Of a DNA stretch of 64,000 nt, positions 17,892 to 26,558 are shown piece by piece. Within the stretch, counting starts at the first letter, position 1. Every line of letters starts with the position of its first letter. Source of the DNA: Flavobacterium xanthum (GTDB lineage: Bacteria; Bacteroidota; Bacteroidia; Flavobacteriales; Flavobacteriaceae); the NCBI RefSeq assembly GCF_900142695.1, contig NZ_FRBU01000008.1, positions 56,393-120,392 of the forward strand. Direction: 5' to 3'. Both the position numbers and the translations under genes were made by a program. Below the pieces are notes generated by a model, which was not told the origin of the DNA, did no database searches, and saw only the letters and a list, made by a program, of their open reading frames with translations.

Positions 17892-18872
17892 TTGATTACA
17901 TCCTCCGATATATTTACCACCTCCAGTCAAAAACAGTTTGAAAAAATTGCCTTAAAAGTATTTCGCTACCAATACGAAAACAATAAGGTATATCAGGAAT
18001 TTTGTGATTTTTTAAAGACAGATCCTCATAAAGTGAAGTCGCTACAACAAATACCCTTTTTACCAATTCAGTTTTTTAAGAGTCATGAAGTGGTGTCAAA
18101 TTCTAATCCTATACAAGAAACTTTTACCAGTAGCGGAACAACCGGAATGATTACCAGCAAACATTTGGTTACTGATGTTACTTTATATGAAGAAAGCTAC
18201 CGCAAAGGATTTTCTGAATTTTATGGAAATATTGAAGACTATGCCATTCTGGCCTTGCTTCCATCCTATCTAGAACGAGAAGGTTCCTCATTAATTTATA
18301 TGGTCAAGGATTTAATTGAACTCTCCAATCATCCCGAAAGTGGTTTTTACTTGCACAATCATGACGACCTAATTTCCAAGCTTATCGCTTTAGATCAAGC
18401 TGGTCAAAATGTCATTCTGATTGGTGTTACTTTTGCGCTATTAGATCTGATTGAAAAACACCAATTTCAATTACAGCATACTATTATTATGGAAACGGGC
18501 GGCATGAAAGGCAGACGCAAAGAAATGATTCGCGAAGAATTGCATGAGCAGTTGTGTAAAGGATTTGGCGTTTCAGCCATACATTCTGAGTATGGAATGA
18601 CTGAGCTGCTTTCGCAAGCGTATTCCTTGGGAAATGGCGTATTTGAATGCCCTTCTTGGATACAAATCCTTATTCGTGACACCGAAGATGCTTTAACCTA
18701 CATTCCTGATGAAAAAACAGGAGGAATCAACGTGATTGATTTGGCCAACATTAATTCTTGCTCCTTTATTGCCACGCAAGACTTAGGCAAAAAAAATCCC
18801 AACAACTCTTTTGAGGTATTGGGACGTTTTGATAATTCGGATATTCGTGGGTGTAACTTGATGGTAATGTAA
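17892..18872 (+). CDS. LuxE-like acyl-protein synthetase / acyl transferase
   Basis: A 326-residue cytoplasmic protein with the layout of LuxE and related AMP-forming acyl-protein ligases: a Ser/Thr/Gly-rich nucleotide motif TFTSSGTTGMITSKH at about residue 75, a METGGMKGRRKEM segment mid-protein, and SEYGMTELLSQAYS, which matches the adenylate-forming YGxTE motif. No other lux gene is nearby; in Bacteroidota similar proteins occur in lipid or pigment pathways. The start is TTG: the preceding in-frame codon is TAG and the first internal ATG is beyond residue 80, past conserved sequence, so TTG is the only sensible start. It is a single gene followed by a convergent toxin-antitoxin pair. Confidence 0.75.
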   Translation: MITSSDIFTTSSQKQFEKIALKVFRYQYENNKVYQEFCDFLKTDPHKVKSLQQIPFLPIQFFKSHEVVSNSNPIQETFTSSGTTGMITSKHLVTDVTLYEESYRKGFSEFYGNIEDYAILALLPSYLEREGSSLIYMVKDLIELSNHPESGFYLHNHDDLISKLIALDQAGQNVILIGVTFALLDLIEKHQFQLQHTIIMETGGMKGRRKEMIREELHEQLCKGFGVSAIHSEYGMTELLSQAYSLGNGVFECPSWIQILIRDTEDALTYIPDEKTGGINVIDLANINSCSFIATQDLGKKNPNNSFEVLGRFDNSDIRGCNLMVM

Positions 18873-18917
18873 ACCCAATTTCTGATTATTTTTGGTTAAC
18901 TAAATCAACGAGCAAAC

Positions 18918-19172
18918 TTATTCATAAATATCCTTTCTGTGACCTAAGTCGATTACATCAATTAGTAAAATTTCATCAAAAATTTCATATATAATTCTGT
19001 AATCTCCAACACGAATTCTACATCCTTTTCTTCCTTTCAATTTTCTATAACCCTGTGGTCGTGGATTTTCTGCTAAATCATAGATTTGCTTTTTAATCGC
19101 AGAATAATGAGGCTCATTAATTTTTATTAAAGCTTTCAAAACTTTTTTTCTAAATTCAATAGTATAAGCCAT
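18918..19172 (-). CDS. RelE/ParE superfamily toxin
   Basis: An 84-residue type II toxin, probably a ribosome-dependent mRNA endonuclease of the RelE kind. It shows the fold pattern FRKKVLKALIKI, ENPRPQGYRKLKG, CRIRVGDYRIIYEI and the C-terminal DVIDLGHRKDIYE, typical of RelE. The last motif, with His and Arg before the terminal Tyr-Glu, matches the active-site end of RelE toxins more than ParE gyrase toxins. Its ATG overlaps the antitoxin stop by one base (TAATG), which couples translation. It lies between the acyl-ligase gene and tyrS. Confidence 0.9.
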   Translation of the reverse strand: MAYTIEFRKKVLKALIKINEPHYSAIKKQIYDLAENPRPQGYRKLKGRKGCRIRVGDYRIIYEIFDEILLIDVIDLGHRKDIYE

Positions 19173-19378
19173 TACTTCGCTAATTTCCGCTTTTCTTCAA
19201 TGATTTTAAAAGCTTCGTCTATAGAAATACGATAACCGTCATCCTCTCTTTTGGCTTCATCATAAAGACGCACATCTTCTAAATCTTCCAATTTTTCAAT
19301 CAATTTATTGTATTTTTTTATTGGCAACACAACAGCCGTTCTATTTCCGTTTTCGTCGGTCAAAAATTGAGTTTCCAT
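19172..19378 (-). CDS. Antitoxin of the RelE-type pair
   Basis: A 68-residue acidic/basic helical protein (begins METQFLTDENGNRTAV) located directly upstream of the RelE toxin and overlapping it by one base. The N-terminal beta-strand part with VVLPIKKYNKLIEKLEDLED is like Phd/YefM or RelB antitoxins that form a DNA-binding N-domain, and the C-terminal helix (SIDEAFKIIEEKRK) would wrap the toxin. Such pairs usually repress their own promoter. It starts 30 bases after the tyrS stop, on the same strand. Confidence 0.85.
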   Translation of the reverse strand: METQFLTDENGNRTAVVLPIKKYNKLIEKLEDLEDVRLYDEAKREDDGYRISIDEAFKIIEEKRKLAK

Positions 19379-19408
19379 AGCTTTTGTTATTTCAAGTAAA
19401 GTTATAAA

Positions 19409-20701
19409 TTATTTAACCCGAATCACAAAATAATTTTTCTTACCGCTTTGCAACAGTACAAACTGATTGTTGATTAAATCTTTGGTAGAAAGTACAAATT
19501 CCTCAGTAACTTTTTCTTTATTTACTGAAATAGAATTCGCTGCCAAAGCGCGTCTTGCTTCACCATTCGATTTTAAGAAACCCGTTTTTTCATTTAGAAC
19601 ATCAACGATATTGATTCCCGATTCGATTTCATTTCTTGAGATTTCCGCTTGAGGAACACCATCAAACACATCTAAAAAAGTAGCTTCGTTCAATTGTTTC
19701 AAATCATCCGAAGTAGAATTCCCGAACAAAATATTCGATGCCTTTATAGCATTTTCTAAATCTTCTGCTGAATGTACCATCACCGTAGTTTCTTCGGCTA
19801 AACGTTTTTGTAACAAACGTAAATGAGGTGCTTCTCTATGCTTTTCAGTTAATACTTCGATTTCCTCTTTCGATAAAAAAGTAAAAATTTTAATGTATTT
19901 CTCGGCATCAACATCTGAAGTATTCAACCAATATTGGTAAAATTTATACGGAGAAGTTCTAGCAGAATCCAACCAGATATTTCCACCTTCAGATTTTCCA
20001 AATTTAGTTCCATCCGCTTTTGTAATCAACGGACAAGTCAATGCATATGCTTTTCCACTGGCGATTCTACGTACTAATTCAGTTCCTGTAGTAATATTTC
20101 CCCATTGGTCGCTTCCTCCCATTTGCAACGTACAATTTTTTTCTCTGTACAAATGCAAAAAGTCATATCCTTGAACCAATTGATATGTGAACTCTGTAAA
20201 TGACATTCCTTCGGCAGCTTCGGAAGACAAACGTTTCTTCACAGAATCTTTTGCCATCATATAATTTACCGTAATGTGTTTACCTACATCACGAATGAAA
20301 TCCAGAAAAGAAAAGTGCTGCATCCAGTCGTAATTATTCACTAATTCTGCTGCATTAGTCGAATTAGAGGTAAAATCCAAGAAACGAGCCAATTGTCCTT
20401 TTATTGCTTCTTGATTGTGACGTAAAGTCGCTTCGTCCAATAAATTTCTTTCATTCGACTTTCCGGATGGATCACCAATCATTCCTGTTGCACCACCCAC
20501 TAACGCTAGTGGTTTATGACCCGATAGCTGAAAATGTTTCAACAGCATCACACCCACTAAATGTCCTATATGCAATGAATCGGCAGTTGGGTCAATTCCC
20601 ACATACGCCACACGCATTTGTTCCATCAAATGTTCTTCTGTGCCGGGCATAACATCGTGGAGCATTCCTCTCCAAGTTACTTCTTCAATAAAATTCTTCA
20701 T
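19409..20701 (-). CDS. tyrS: Tyrosyl-tRNA synthetase
   Basis: Charges tRNA-Tyr. The Rossmann domain carries [18 protein letters not shown] (HIGH motif) and the tyrosine pocket QGYDFLHLY and [13 protein letters not shown]; the KMSKS-like loop reads KFGKSEGG; an S4-like RNA-binding domain closes the 430-residue protein ([17 protein letters not shown]). I start at the ATG ending at 20701, not the longer frame start at 20722: the conserved N-terminus is [14 protein letters not shown], and a perfect -7 promoter box lies at 20720-20727, overlapping the longer frame. It is divergent from the epimerase gene. Confidence 0.96.
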   Translation of the reverse strand: MKNFIEEVTWRGMLHDVMPGTEEHLMEQMRVAYVGIDPTADSLHIGHLVGVMLLKHFQLSGHKPLALVGGATGMIGDPSGKSNERNLLDEATLRHNQEAIKGQLARFLDFTSNSTNAAELVNNYDWMQHFSFLDFIRDVGKHITVNYMMAKDSVKKRLSSEAAEGMSFTEFTYQLVQGYDFLHLYREKNCTLQMGGSDQWGNITTGTELVRRIASGKAYALTCPLITKADGTKFGKSEGGNIWLDSARTSPYKFYQYWLNTSDVDAEKYIKIFTFLSKEEIEVLTEKHREAPHLRLLQKRLAEETTVMVHSAEDLENAIKASNILFGNSTSDDLKQLNEATFLDVFDGVPQAEISRNEIESGINIVDVLNEKTGFLKSNGEARRALAANSISVNKEKVTEEFVLSTKDLINNQFVLLQSGKKNYFVIRVK

Positions 20702-20719
20702 CTTTTTAATCAATTTGCA

Positions 20720-20727
20720 CAAAGATA
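20720..20727 (-). promoter_or_regulatory. Promoter -7 element for tyrS (TATCTTTG on minus strand)
   Basis: An exact TAnnTTTG match on the minus strand, ending 18 bases before the chosen tyrS ATG. It rules out the longer reading-frame start. Confidence 0.6.
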
Positions 20728-20795
20728 AAATTTATTGTGGATTCGGTTATTTGTTTAATAGGTTATTCGAAAAAAATTATTCGTATTTTCGTAGC

Positions 20796-21785
20796 ATGAT
20801 TTTAGTCACAGGAGGAACTGGTTTAGTAGGCGCACATTTATTGCTTCATTTAATTGATCATGGCGAAAAAGTACGCGCTATTTATCGAAGCAATGCTTCT
20901 ATAGAGAAAACCAAATCACTATTCTCTATTTATAAAAAGGAATTTCTATTCGACCAAATCGAATGGATTCAAGCAGACATTACAGCTGTTCCTTCCTTAG
21001 AAATCGCCTTTCAAGATATTGATATCGTGTACCATTGCGCCGCTTTAATTTCTTTTGATCCAAAAGACGAAGATGTATTGCGAAAAACAAACATTGAGGG
21101 CACGGCAAATATTGTAAATTTTTGTATCGACTATCAAATCCAAAAACTTTGTTTTGTGAGTTCTATTGCCACATTAGGCGATTTATTACCCCATGAAAAA
21201 CTCATCACTGAGGAAACCGAATGGAATCCGGAGAAATACCACAGTGATTATGCCATTTCTAAATATGGTGCCGAAATGGAAATATGGCGTGGACAACAAG
21301 AAGGTTTAGAGGTGATCATAGTAAATCCTGGAGTAATTCTTGGCCCTGGCTTCAGAGAGCAAGGTAGTGGACAACTTTTTACGAAGGTAAAAAAAGGATT
21401 GAAATTTTACACAAGGGGTTCAACTGGTTTTGTTGCTGTTTTTGACGTGGTACGCATGGCGCATCAATTGATGCAAAGCGAAACTAAAAACGAACGCTTT
21501 ACCCTTATCTCGGAGAACATGGTCTTTCAGGACTTATTCAATAGCATTGCTGATTCTTTTAGAGTCAAAAGACCTTCACTTCACGCAACTCCTTTCTTAA
21601 TGCAAGTGCTGTGGAGATTGGATTGGTTTTTTGCGAATATTTTGCAACAAAAAAGAAAATTATCTCGAGCTACTGCAACAGCATCCTATTCGAAAAATAC
21701 CTATTCTAACCACAAGATAAAAGATCATTTGAAAACGGAATTTATAGACATTCATCAGTATATAAAAGAGATTTCAACGCTGTAA
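20796..21785 (+). CDS. NAD(P)-dependent epimerase/dehydratase family protein
   Basis: Extended short-chain dehydrogenase of 329 residues. It begins MILVTGGTGLVGAHLLLHLI, with the TGGxGxxG nucleotide-binding motif, followed by IVYHCAALI, SSIATLG and the YAISKYGAE active-site motif (YxxxK). The frame is open further upstream to 20640, but that part overlaps tyrS on the other strand and its promoter, so the ATG at 20796 is the start. Substrate is likely a nucleotide sugar, isoprenoid or steroid-like alcohol; the family is too broad to choose. Confidence 0.88.
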   Translation: MILVTGGTGLVGAHLLLHLIDHGEKVRAIYRSNASIEKTKSLFSIYKKEFLFDQIEWIQADITAVPSLEIAFQDIDIVYHCAALISFDPKDEDVLRKTNIEGTANIVNFCIDYQIQKLCFVSSIATLGDLLPHEKLITEETEWNPEKYHSDYAISKYGAEMEIWRGQQEGLEVIIVNPGVILGPGFREQGSGQLFTKVKKGLKFYTRGSTGFVAVFDVVRMAHQLMQSETKNERFTLISENMVFQDLFNSIADSFRVKRPSLHATPFLMQVLWRLDWFFANILQQKRKLSRATATASYSKNTYSNHKIKDHLKTEFIDIHQYIKEISTL

Positions 21786-21797
21786 CAACACAATTCC

Positions 21798-22223
21798 TTA
21801 GTCTACTTTCGTAGTATCTTTAGCAAGTAAGGCTGGATTTTTCTTCTTTGAAAGTATCGGATTCTTTTTCTTTTTTTCCAAATTTACTAACGAATCAGCG
21901 CTTTTTTTCTTGGCATCCAACCGTTGTACAATTTGTTCAAACATCAACTTATAATCCTCATAATCCGATGCGTAATACACATTACTTTTTGCAAACTGAA
22001 GACTATCAATTTTATATTTTTTATAAATAAAGTCTCTTGGATTTATTTTAAAGGTATCTAAGGAAGCTGGATTTTGATATTTTATGGCTTCTAAAATAGA
22101 TAAATCAACCATAACATTGACCATAACATCCTTCTCCACAAGCTGATCCGGCTTTTGAATCACTTCCTCCTTGCAACTTACCAGAAGAATCAGCATTACT
22201 ATCACTGTTGTTATTTTTCTCAT
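21798..22223 (-). CDS. DUF4296 domain lipoprotein
   Basis: A 141-residue lipoprotein with lipobox LLVSC (Cys17) and a helical body: MVNVMVDLSILEAIKYQ, FIYKKYKIDSLQFAKSNVYYASDYEDY and a Lys-rich tail. This matches the flavobacterial DUF4296 family, recognised by the pattern Y-x-SD-Y. Function is unknown. It is the third gene of a minus-strand operon after the glycosyltransferase and dihydroorotase, a gene order common in Flavobacteriaceae. Confidence 0.82.
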   Translation of the reverse strand: MRKITTVIVMLILLVSCKEEVIQKPDQLVEKDVMVNVMVDLSILEAIKYQNPASLDTFKINPRDFIYKKYKIDSLQFAKSNVYYASDYEDYKLMFEQIVQRLDAKKKSADSLVNLEKKKKNPILSKKKNPALLAKDTTKVD

Positions 22224-22233
22224 CTAATAAAAT

Positions 22234-23574
22234 TTATCTCTCGAATAATAATCGTTTCCCTGCGCGAACATCTTTTACTTTAAAAGCATTGTAAACCAAT
22301 TGTCCGTTTACAAAAGTATGGGTAATTCTGGATTTAAACGTGAATCCTTCAAAGGGAGACCAACCACATTTAGCCAAAATATTTTCTTTTTTTACACTCC
22401 AAGGCAAACCTGAATTAACGATAACCAAATCCGCATAGTAGCCTTCTTTGATAAAGCCACGTTTTTCTATTTTGAAAATTTTAGCTGGATTATGGCACAT
22501 TTTTTCCACAATTTTCTCAATACTTATTTTTCCTTGATGATGCGCTTCAAACATGGCTACAACAGCGTGTTGAACTAGCGGCCCACCAGAAGGCGCATTC
22601 AAATAAGATTGTTTTTTTTCTTCTAAAGTGTGTGGAGCATGATCTGTAGCTACCACATCGATTCGATCATCCAACAAGGCTTCCCAAAGTACTTTTCTAT
22701 CATTGGCCGTTTTTACAGCCGGATTCCATTTAATCAAATTGCCTTTAGTGGCATAATCATCATTGGTAAACCACAAATGATGAATGCAAACTTCAGCTGT
22801 AATTTTTTTGTCTTCCAATGGAATTTTGTTCGAGAACAAATCCATTTCTTTGGCCGTCGAAAGATGAAATACATGCAAACGAGCACCTGTTTTCTTGGCA
22901 AGTGCAACGGCTTTAGATGATGAAATATAACACGCTTCTTCACTTCGAATGAGATGATGCACCGTAACGGGAACATCCTCTCCAAACTCTGCTTTGTATT
23001 TCTCTAAATTATTTTTTATTGTAGTTTCATCTTCACAGTGTACCGCAATTAGCATGGGTGTACTGGAAAATATTTTCTCTAAAGTAGCTTCATTATCCAC
23101 CAACATATTTCCGGTTGAAGACCCTAAGAATATTTTGATTCCGGCAACATTCTTTGGATTTGTCTTTAAAACTTCCTCTAAATTATCATTGGTTGCACCC
23201 ATCATAAACGAATAATTCGCATACGATTTTTGAGCAGCCAACTCGTATTTTTGTTCTAATATTTCTTGGGTCACCGCATTCGGAACCGTATTAGGCTGTT
23301 CGATATAAGAGGTAATTCCACCTGCTACTGCGGCCTTAGATTCAGATTCAATATCGCCTTTATGCGTTAGTCCTGGCTCTCTAAAATGCACTTGGTCATC
23401 AATCGCACCTGGAATTAAATAATTCCCTTCGGCGTCAATAATTTTACATTCGGATGACTTGGCACTAATACTTTCTGAAATTTCAACAATTAAGTCATTT
23501 TCAATTAACACGTCGCCCTCAAAAATCACTCCTTCATTTACTATTTTGGCATTCTTAATTAAAACCCTGTTCAT
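22234..23574 (-). CDS. pyrC: Dihydroorotase (type I, PyrC-like)
   Basis: Amidohydrolase of 446 residues that closes carbamoyl-aspartate to dihydroorotate in pyrimidine synthesis. Metal and substrate motifs: FREPGLTHKGD, EQPNT, VHCEDE, VHHL and VATDHAPHT with the catalytic Asp. The usual HxH metal pair is written QVH (DDQVHFREPG), so the first histidine is replaced by glutamine. I believe this occurs across flavobacterial members, so it need not mean loss of activity. The glycosyltransferase ends 12 bases upstream and DUF4296 begins 10 bases downstream; the three form one operon. Confidence 0.9.
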   Translation of the reverse strand: MNRVLIKNAKIVNEGVIFEGDVLIENDLIVEISESISAKSSECKIIDAEGNYLIPGAIDDQVHFREPGLTHKGDIESESKAAVAGGITSYIEQPNTVPNAVTQEILEQKYELAAQKSYANYSFMMGATNDNLEEVLKTNPKNVAGIKIFLGSSTGNMLVDNEATLEKIFSSTPMLIAVHCEDETTIKNNLEKYKAEFGEDVPVTVHHLIRSEEACYISSSKAVALAKKTGARLHVFHLSTAKEMDLFSNKIPLEDKKITAEVCIHHLWFTNDDYATKGNLIKWNPAVKTANDRKVLWEALLDDRIDVVATDHAPHTLEEKKQSYLNAPSGGPLVQHAVVAMFEAHHQGKISIEKIVEKMCHNPAKIFKIEKRGFIKEGYYADLVIVNSGLPWSVKKENILAKCGWSPFEGFTFKSRITHTFVNGQLVYNAFKVKDVRAGKRLLFER

Positions 23575-23586
23575 CGTATCTTTTTC

Positions 23587-24312
23587 TTATAATGAGTTGA
23601 CTAATCTTTTTAATCTAAGTGCAATAACTCCAAAAACGGCTTCAACTATTATTGAATTACTCATTTTGGATTGTCCTTTCGTCCGGTCGGTAAAAATTAT
23701 GGGAACCTCAACAATCTGAAACTTTTTACAGTACGTTCTGTATTTCATTTCTATTTGAAAAGCGTACCCCACAAATTTAATTTTATCTAAATTTATATCT
23801 TCTAGAACTTTTCTTTTGTAACAAACAAACCCAGCAGTAGCATCATGAATTTTCATACCCGTAATCATTCGCACATAAACAGAGGCAAAATAGGACATTA
23901 AGACCCTACTCAATGGCCAGTTTACGACATTTACACCGGTCACATAACGAGAACCAATGGCTAAGTCGGCATCTCCAAAATGACATGCACTGTACAATTT
24001 TTCTAAATCATTGGGATTATGGGAAAAATCAGCATCCATTTCAAAAACATATTCATACTTATGATTCAAGGCCCATCTGAATCCGTGAACATAAGCGGTT
24101 CCTAAACCTGATTTTTTGTTTCTTTTTTCCAAAAACAATCTACCCTCAAATTCTGATTGAAGTAAAACAACCTTATCAGCAGTGTGATCCGGCGAATTAT
24201 CATCAATTATTAGAACATGAAAAGATTTTTTTTGCGAAAGCACCGATCGAATAATGCTTTCAATATTTTCAATTTCGTTATAGGTTGGAATTATAACAAT
24301 ACAATCATTCAT
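23587..24312 (-). CDS. Polyprenol monophosphomannose synthase-type glycosyltransferase (GT2)
   Basis: A 241-residue family 2 glycosyltransferase like dolichol/polyprenol phosphate mannose synthase, which charges a lipid carrier with one sugar. It begins IVIIPTYNEIENIESII, has LIIDDNSPDHTAD (first aspartates) and EMDADFSHNPNDL (DxD metal site), then the ATAGFVCYKRKVL loop typical of DPM1. There is no C-terminal membrane domain, so it belongs to the short bacterial type. It leads the operon with dihydroorotase and DUF4296. Confidence 0.9.
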   Translation of the reverse strand: MNDCIVIIPTYNEIENIESIIRSVLSQKKSFHVLIIDDNSPDHTADKVVLLQSEFEGRLFLEKRNKKSGLGTAYVHGFRWALNHKYEYVFEMDADFSHNPNDLEKLYSACHFGDADLAIGSRYVTGVNVVNWPLSRVLMSYFASVYVRMITGMKIHDATAGFVCYKRKVLEDINLDKIKFVGYAFQIEMKYRTYCKKFQIVEVPIIFTDRTKGQSKMSNSIIVEAVFGVIALRLKRLVNSL

Positions 24313-24400
24313 ATTTCGACTAATTTCACGGCAAAAGTAAACTTTTTATGCCATTTGAACCTTAATAAAATTATAATAAAAAGAATGATAGAAAAATTAG

Positions 24401-24408
24401 TAATTTTG
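24401..24408 (+). promoter_or_regulatory. Promoter -7 element (TAATTTTG)
   Basis: An exact TAnnTTTG match only 7 bases before the ATG of the DUF4271 gene, so the transcript would be leaderless or nearly so if this box is used. Confidence 0.45.
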
Positions 24409-24415
24409 CAGTGTT

Positions 24416-25087
24416 ATGATCGAAACTATACTTCATCCCAGAATAACGGACAGCAAAGACTGGGCAACAGTTCTATTTGTTCTGTCATTTGCTATTGTTG
24501 CCATTACTAAATCTGTTTTCGAAAATCGATTTGGTGATTTTGCCAACCTGCTTTTTTCTAATAAATATACCAAAGTATATAGAGACAGCGCCCATTTAAA
24601 AAGTGGCTTTACCCTTGGTTTGTTTTTCGTTCAGGTCATTTCCCTTGCGTTTTTTATTCAAATATTGTTGAGTTATTTTGGTTACGCCTCAAAAACAGAT
24701 TGGCTGCTTTACATTCAGATATTCACGTTCTTAGTTTTCTTTATCTTATCTAAATATTTGATTGAAAAAATAATAGCTACATCCTTTAATATTGAGGAAT
24801 TTATGGAGCAGTTTAACCTACAAAAGGTGACTTACAGAACCTATATTGGATTATTCATACTGCCTTTTAATATTATTTTGTTTTATTACGACTCCTTTTC
24901 AAGAAATATTCCTCTGGTTATTATTGCCATAATACTAGTAATCAATGTTTTGACTTATTTGATTTCAATAAAAAATTATCAAAATTTAATATTCGGTAAG
25001 TTGTTTTATTTTATTTTATATCTTTGCGCTCTCGAAATAGCTCCCTATTATTTTATGTATTATTGGTTTACAAAAGGGAGTGCTTAG
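24416..25087 (+). CDS. DUF4271 domain membrane protein
   Basis: A 223-residue integral membrane protein with about six hydrophobic segments (VLFVLSFAIVAI, LGLFFVQVISLAFFIQILL, YIQIFTFLVFFIL, LFILPFNIILFYY, LVIIAIILVINVLTYL, LFYFILYLCALEIAPYYF). It matches the flavobacterial DUF4271 family, which commonly sits next to uroporphyrinogen-III synthase, as here (12 bases). Its function is unknown. No ATG occurs again until past residue 100, so the start at 24416 is fixed despite the very short distance to the promoter box. Confidence 0.8.
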   Translation: MIETILHPRITDSKDWATVLFVLSFAIVAITKSVFENRFGDFANLLFSNKYTKVYRDSAHLKSGFTLGLFFVQVISLAFFIQILLSYFGYASKTDWLLYIQIFTFLVFFILSKYLIEKIIATSFNIEEFMEQFNLQKVTYRTYIGLFILPFNIILFYYDSFSRNIPLVIIAIILVINVLTYLISIKNYQNLIFGKLFYFILYLCALEIAPYYFMYYWFTKGSA

Positions 25088-25099
25088 AAAACGTCATAT

Positions 25100-25849
25100 A
25101 TGAAAGTGAAAACAATTTTGGTGTCACAACCTGAGCCTAAGGTGGAAAATTCACCTTACTTTGAACTTCAACAAAAGCATAAAGTAAAAATTGATTTCAG
25201 ACCTTTTATTCATGTAGAAGGAGTTAATGCCAAGGAGATTAGACTTCAAAAAATTGATCTTAACCATTACACAGCGATTATTTTAACTAGTAAAAATGCT
25301 GTTGATCACTTTTTTAGAGTAGCGGATGAAATGCGCTTTAAAGTTCCTGAAGGATTAAAATATTTCTGTCAATCAGAAGCTATCGCTTTTTATCTTCAAA
25401 AATACGTAGTGTATCGAAAACGTAAAATCTATGTTGGACCAAAAGATTTTGCCGATTTATCTCCACTAATAAAAAAATACAAAGACGAAAAATTCTTATT
25501 ACCTGCTTCAGACCAATTAAATGCTGATGCGCCTATGACCTTAAATGCTTTAAAAGTAGACTGGACGCCAGCTGTATTTTACAGAACCGTAATGAGTGAT
25601 TTATCTGATTTAGCTGATGTATATTATGACGTTTTGGCTTTCTTTAGCCCAACCGGAATAAAATCATTGTTTATGAACTTTCCAGATTTCGAACAAAACA
25701 ATACTCGAATTGCCGTTTTTGGAAGTACGACACAAAAAGAAGCGTTGGATCACGGTTTAAGAGTAGACATTCTTGCCCCAACTCCAGCAACACCTTCGAT
25801 GACTATGGCTTTAGAAAAGTACATTGTCGAAGTTAATAAAGGAAAATAA
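25100..25849 (+). CDS. hemD: Uroporphyrinogen-III synthase
   Basis: Cytoplasmic enzyme of 249 residues that cyclises and inverts ring D of hydroxymethylbilane on the way to heme and siroheme. Typical low-conservation HemD features: ILVSQPEPK at the start, HYTAIILTSKNAVDHFF, then in the second domain DVLAFFSPTGIKSLF and RIAVFGSTTQKEALDHGL followed by PTPATPSMTMALEKYI. The neighbouring DUF4271 gene is its usual partner in this group. A terminator follows. Confidence 0.9.
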   Translation: MKVKTILVSQPEPKVENSPYFELQQKHKVKIDFRPFIHVEGVNAKEIRLQKIDLNHYTAIILTSKNAVDHFFRVADEMRFKVPEGLKYFCQSEAIAFYLQKYVVYRKRKIYVGPKDFADLSPLIKKYKDEKFLLPASDQLNADAPMTLNALKVDWTPAVFYRTVMSDLSDLADVYYDVLAFFSPTGIKSLFMNFPDFEQNNTRIAVFGSTTQKEALDHGLRVDILAPTPATPSMTMALEKYIVEVNKGK

Positions 25850-25873
25850 AAAAACTACTTGTTACTACCATAC

Positions 25874-25906
25874 AAAAGTCATTCGCAATCCGAATGGCTT
25901 TTTTTT
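25874..25906 (+). terminator. Rho-independent terminator after hemD
   Basis: AAAAG-CATTCG / CGAATG-CTTTT stem with a 5-base loop and a T run. Confidence 0.85.
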
Positions 25907-25977
25907 AGAGTAAATTATAAATCAGACAACTTATTCTTTACATTAATCGTTTTTTACTTAAATTTGATTTTCAATTC

Positions 25978-26001
25978 AAACTAAATTTCATATTTTAGTT
26001 T
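25978..26001. promoter_or_regulatory. Inverted repeat before the Lrp-type regulator gene
   Basis: AAACTAAA and TTTAGTTT separated by 8 bases, ending 13 bases before the ATG. Lrp/AsnC proteins often bind such AT-rich dyads at their own promoters, so autoregulation is a fair guess. Confidence 0.35.
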
Positions 26002-26014
26002 AAAATAACAACAC

Positions 26015-26485
26015 ATGAAAATCAATTCCCTAATCGTAGAAATTGACGGCATCGATAAAGAAATTTTGAGAGATTTGATGGAAGATGCCAGAAAACCAAT
26101 TCTTCAAATTGCCAATAAAATAGGCATTTCAGGAGCCGCAATTCATCAGCGTTTGAGAAAACTGGAACAATCTGGTGTGATTTCGGGCTCTAAGTTTACG
26201 GTAAACAATAAAATTTTAGGATACAATACAATGGCTTTTGTTGGGATTTATTTAGACAAAGCCGCACGAAATCCGGAGGCCGTAAGAGATTTAAAGAAAA
26301 TCCCTGAAGTATTGGAATGCCATTATACCACTGGAAACTGGTCGATTCTAATAAAAATTATCTGTAGAGATAACGAACACTTAATGCAATTGCTTAATAC
26401 GAAAATCCAAGCGATAGAAGGCGTTTCCCGGACCGAAACTTTCATTTCCTTAGACCAACAAATCGACCGACAGATTCAATTATAG
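26015..26485 (+). CDS. Lrp/AsnC family transcriptional regulator
   Basis: A 156-residue regulator with an N-terminal winged helix-turn-helix (DKEILRDLMEDARKPILQIANKIGISGAAIHQRLRKLEQSGVI is spread over residues 14-56) and a C-terminal ligand-binding RAM/ACT-like domain (AFVGIYLDK, VLECHYTTGNWSILIKI, SRTETFISL). Such proteins respond to amino acids and control their metabolism. It is a single gene; a dyad just before its start suggests self-control. No obvious target gene is adjacent. Confidence 0.93.
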   Translation: MKINSLIVEIDGIDKEILRDLMEDARKPILQIANKIGISGAAIHQRLRKLEQSGVISGSKFTVNNKILGYNTMAFVGIYLDKAARNPEAVRDLKKIPEVLECHYTTGNWSILIKIICRDNEHLMQLLNTKIQAIEGVSRTETFISLDQQIDRQIQL

Positions 26486-26509
26486 TTTTTTTGGTTTTTT
26501 GACAGAAAA

Positions 26510-26537
26510 AATCCGCCTTGTTTTCACAAGACGGATT
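26510..26537. terminator. Bidirectional terminator between the Lrp gene and the zinc peptidase
   Basis: AATCCG-CTTG / CAAG-CGGATT stem, one mismatch, 6-base loop, in a convergent gap. Confidence 0.6.
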
Positions 26538-26558
26538 ATATATTTCCTTCAAAAAGTA

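Noticed and set aside
20640..20795. N-terminal extension of the epimerase
   Set aside because: It overlaps tyrS and its promoter on the other strand and precedes the conserved MILVTGGTG start.
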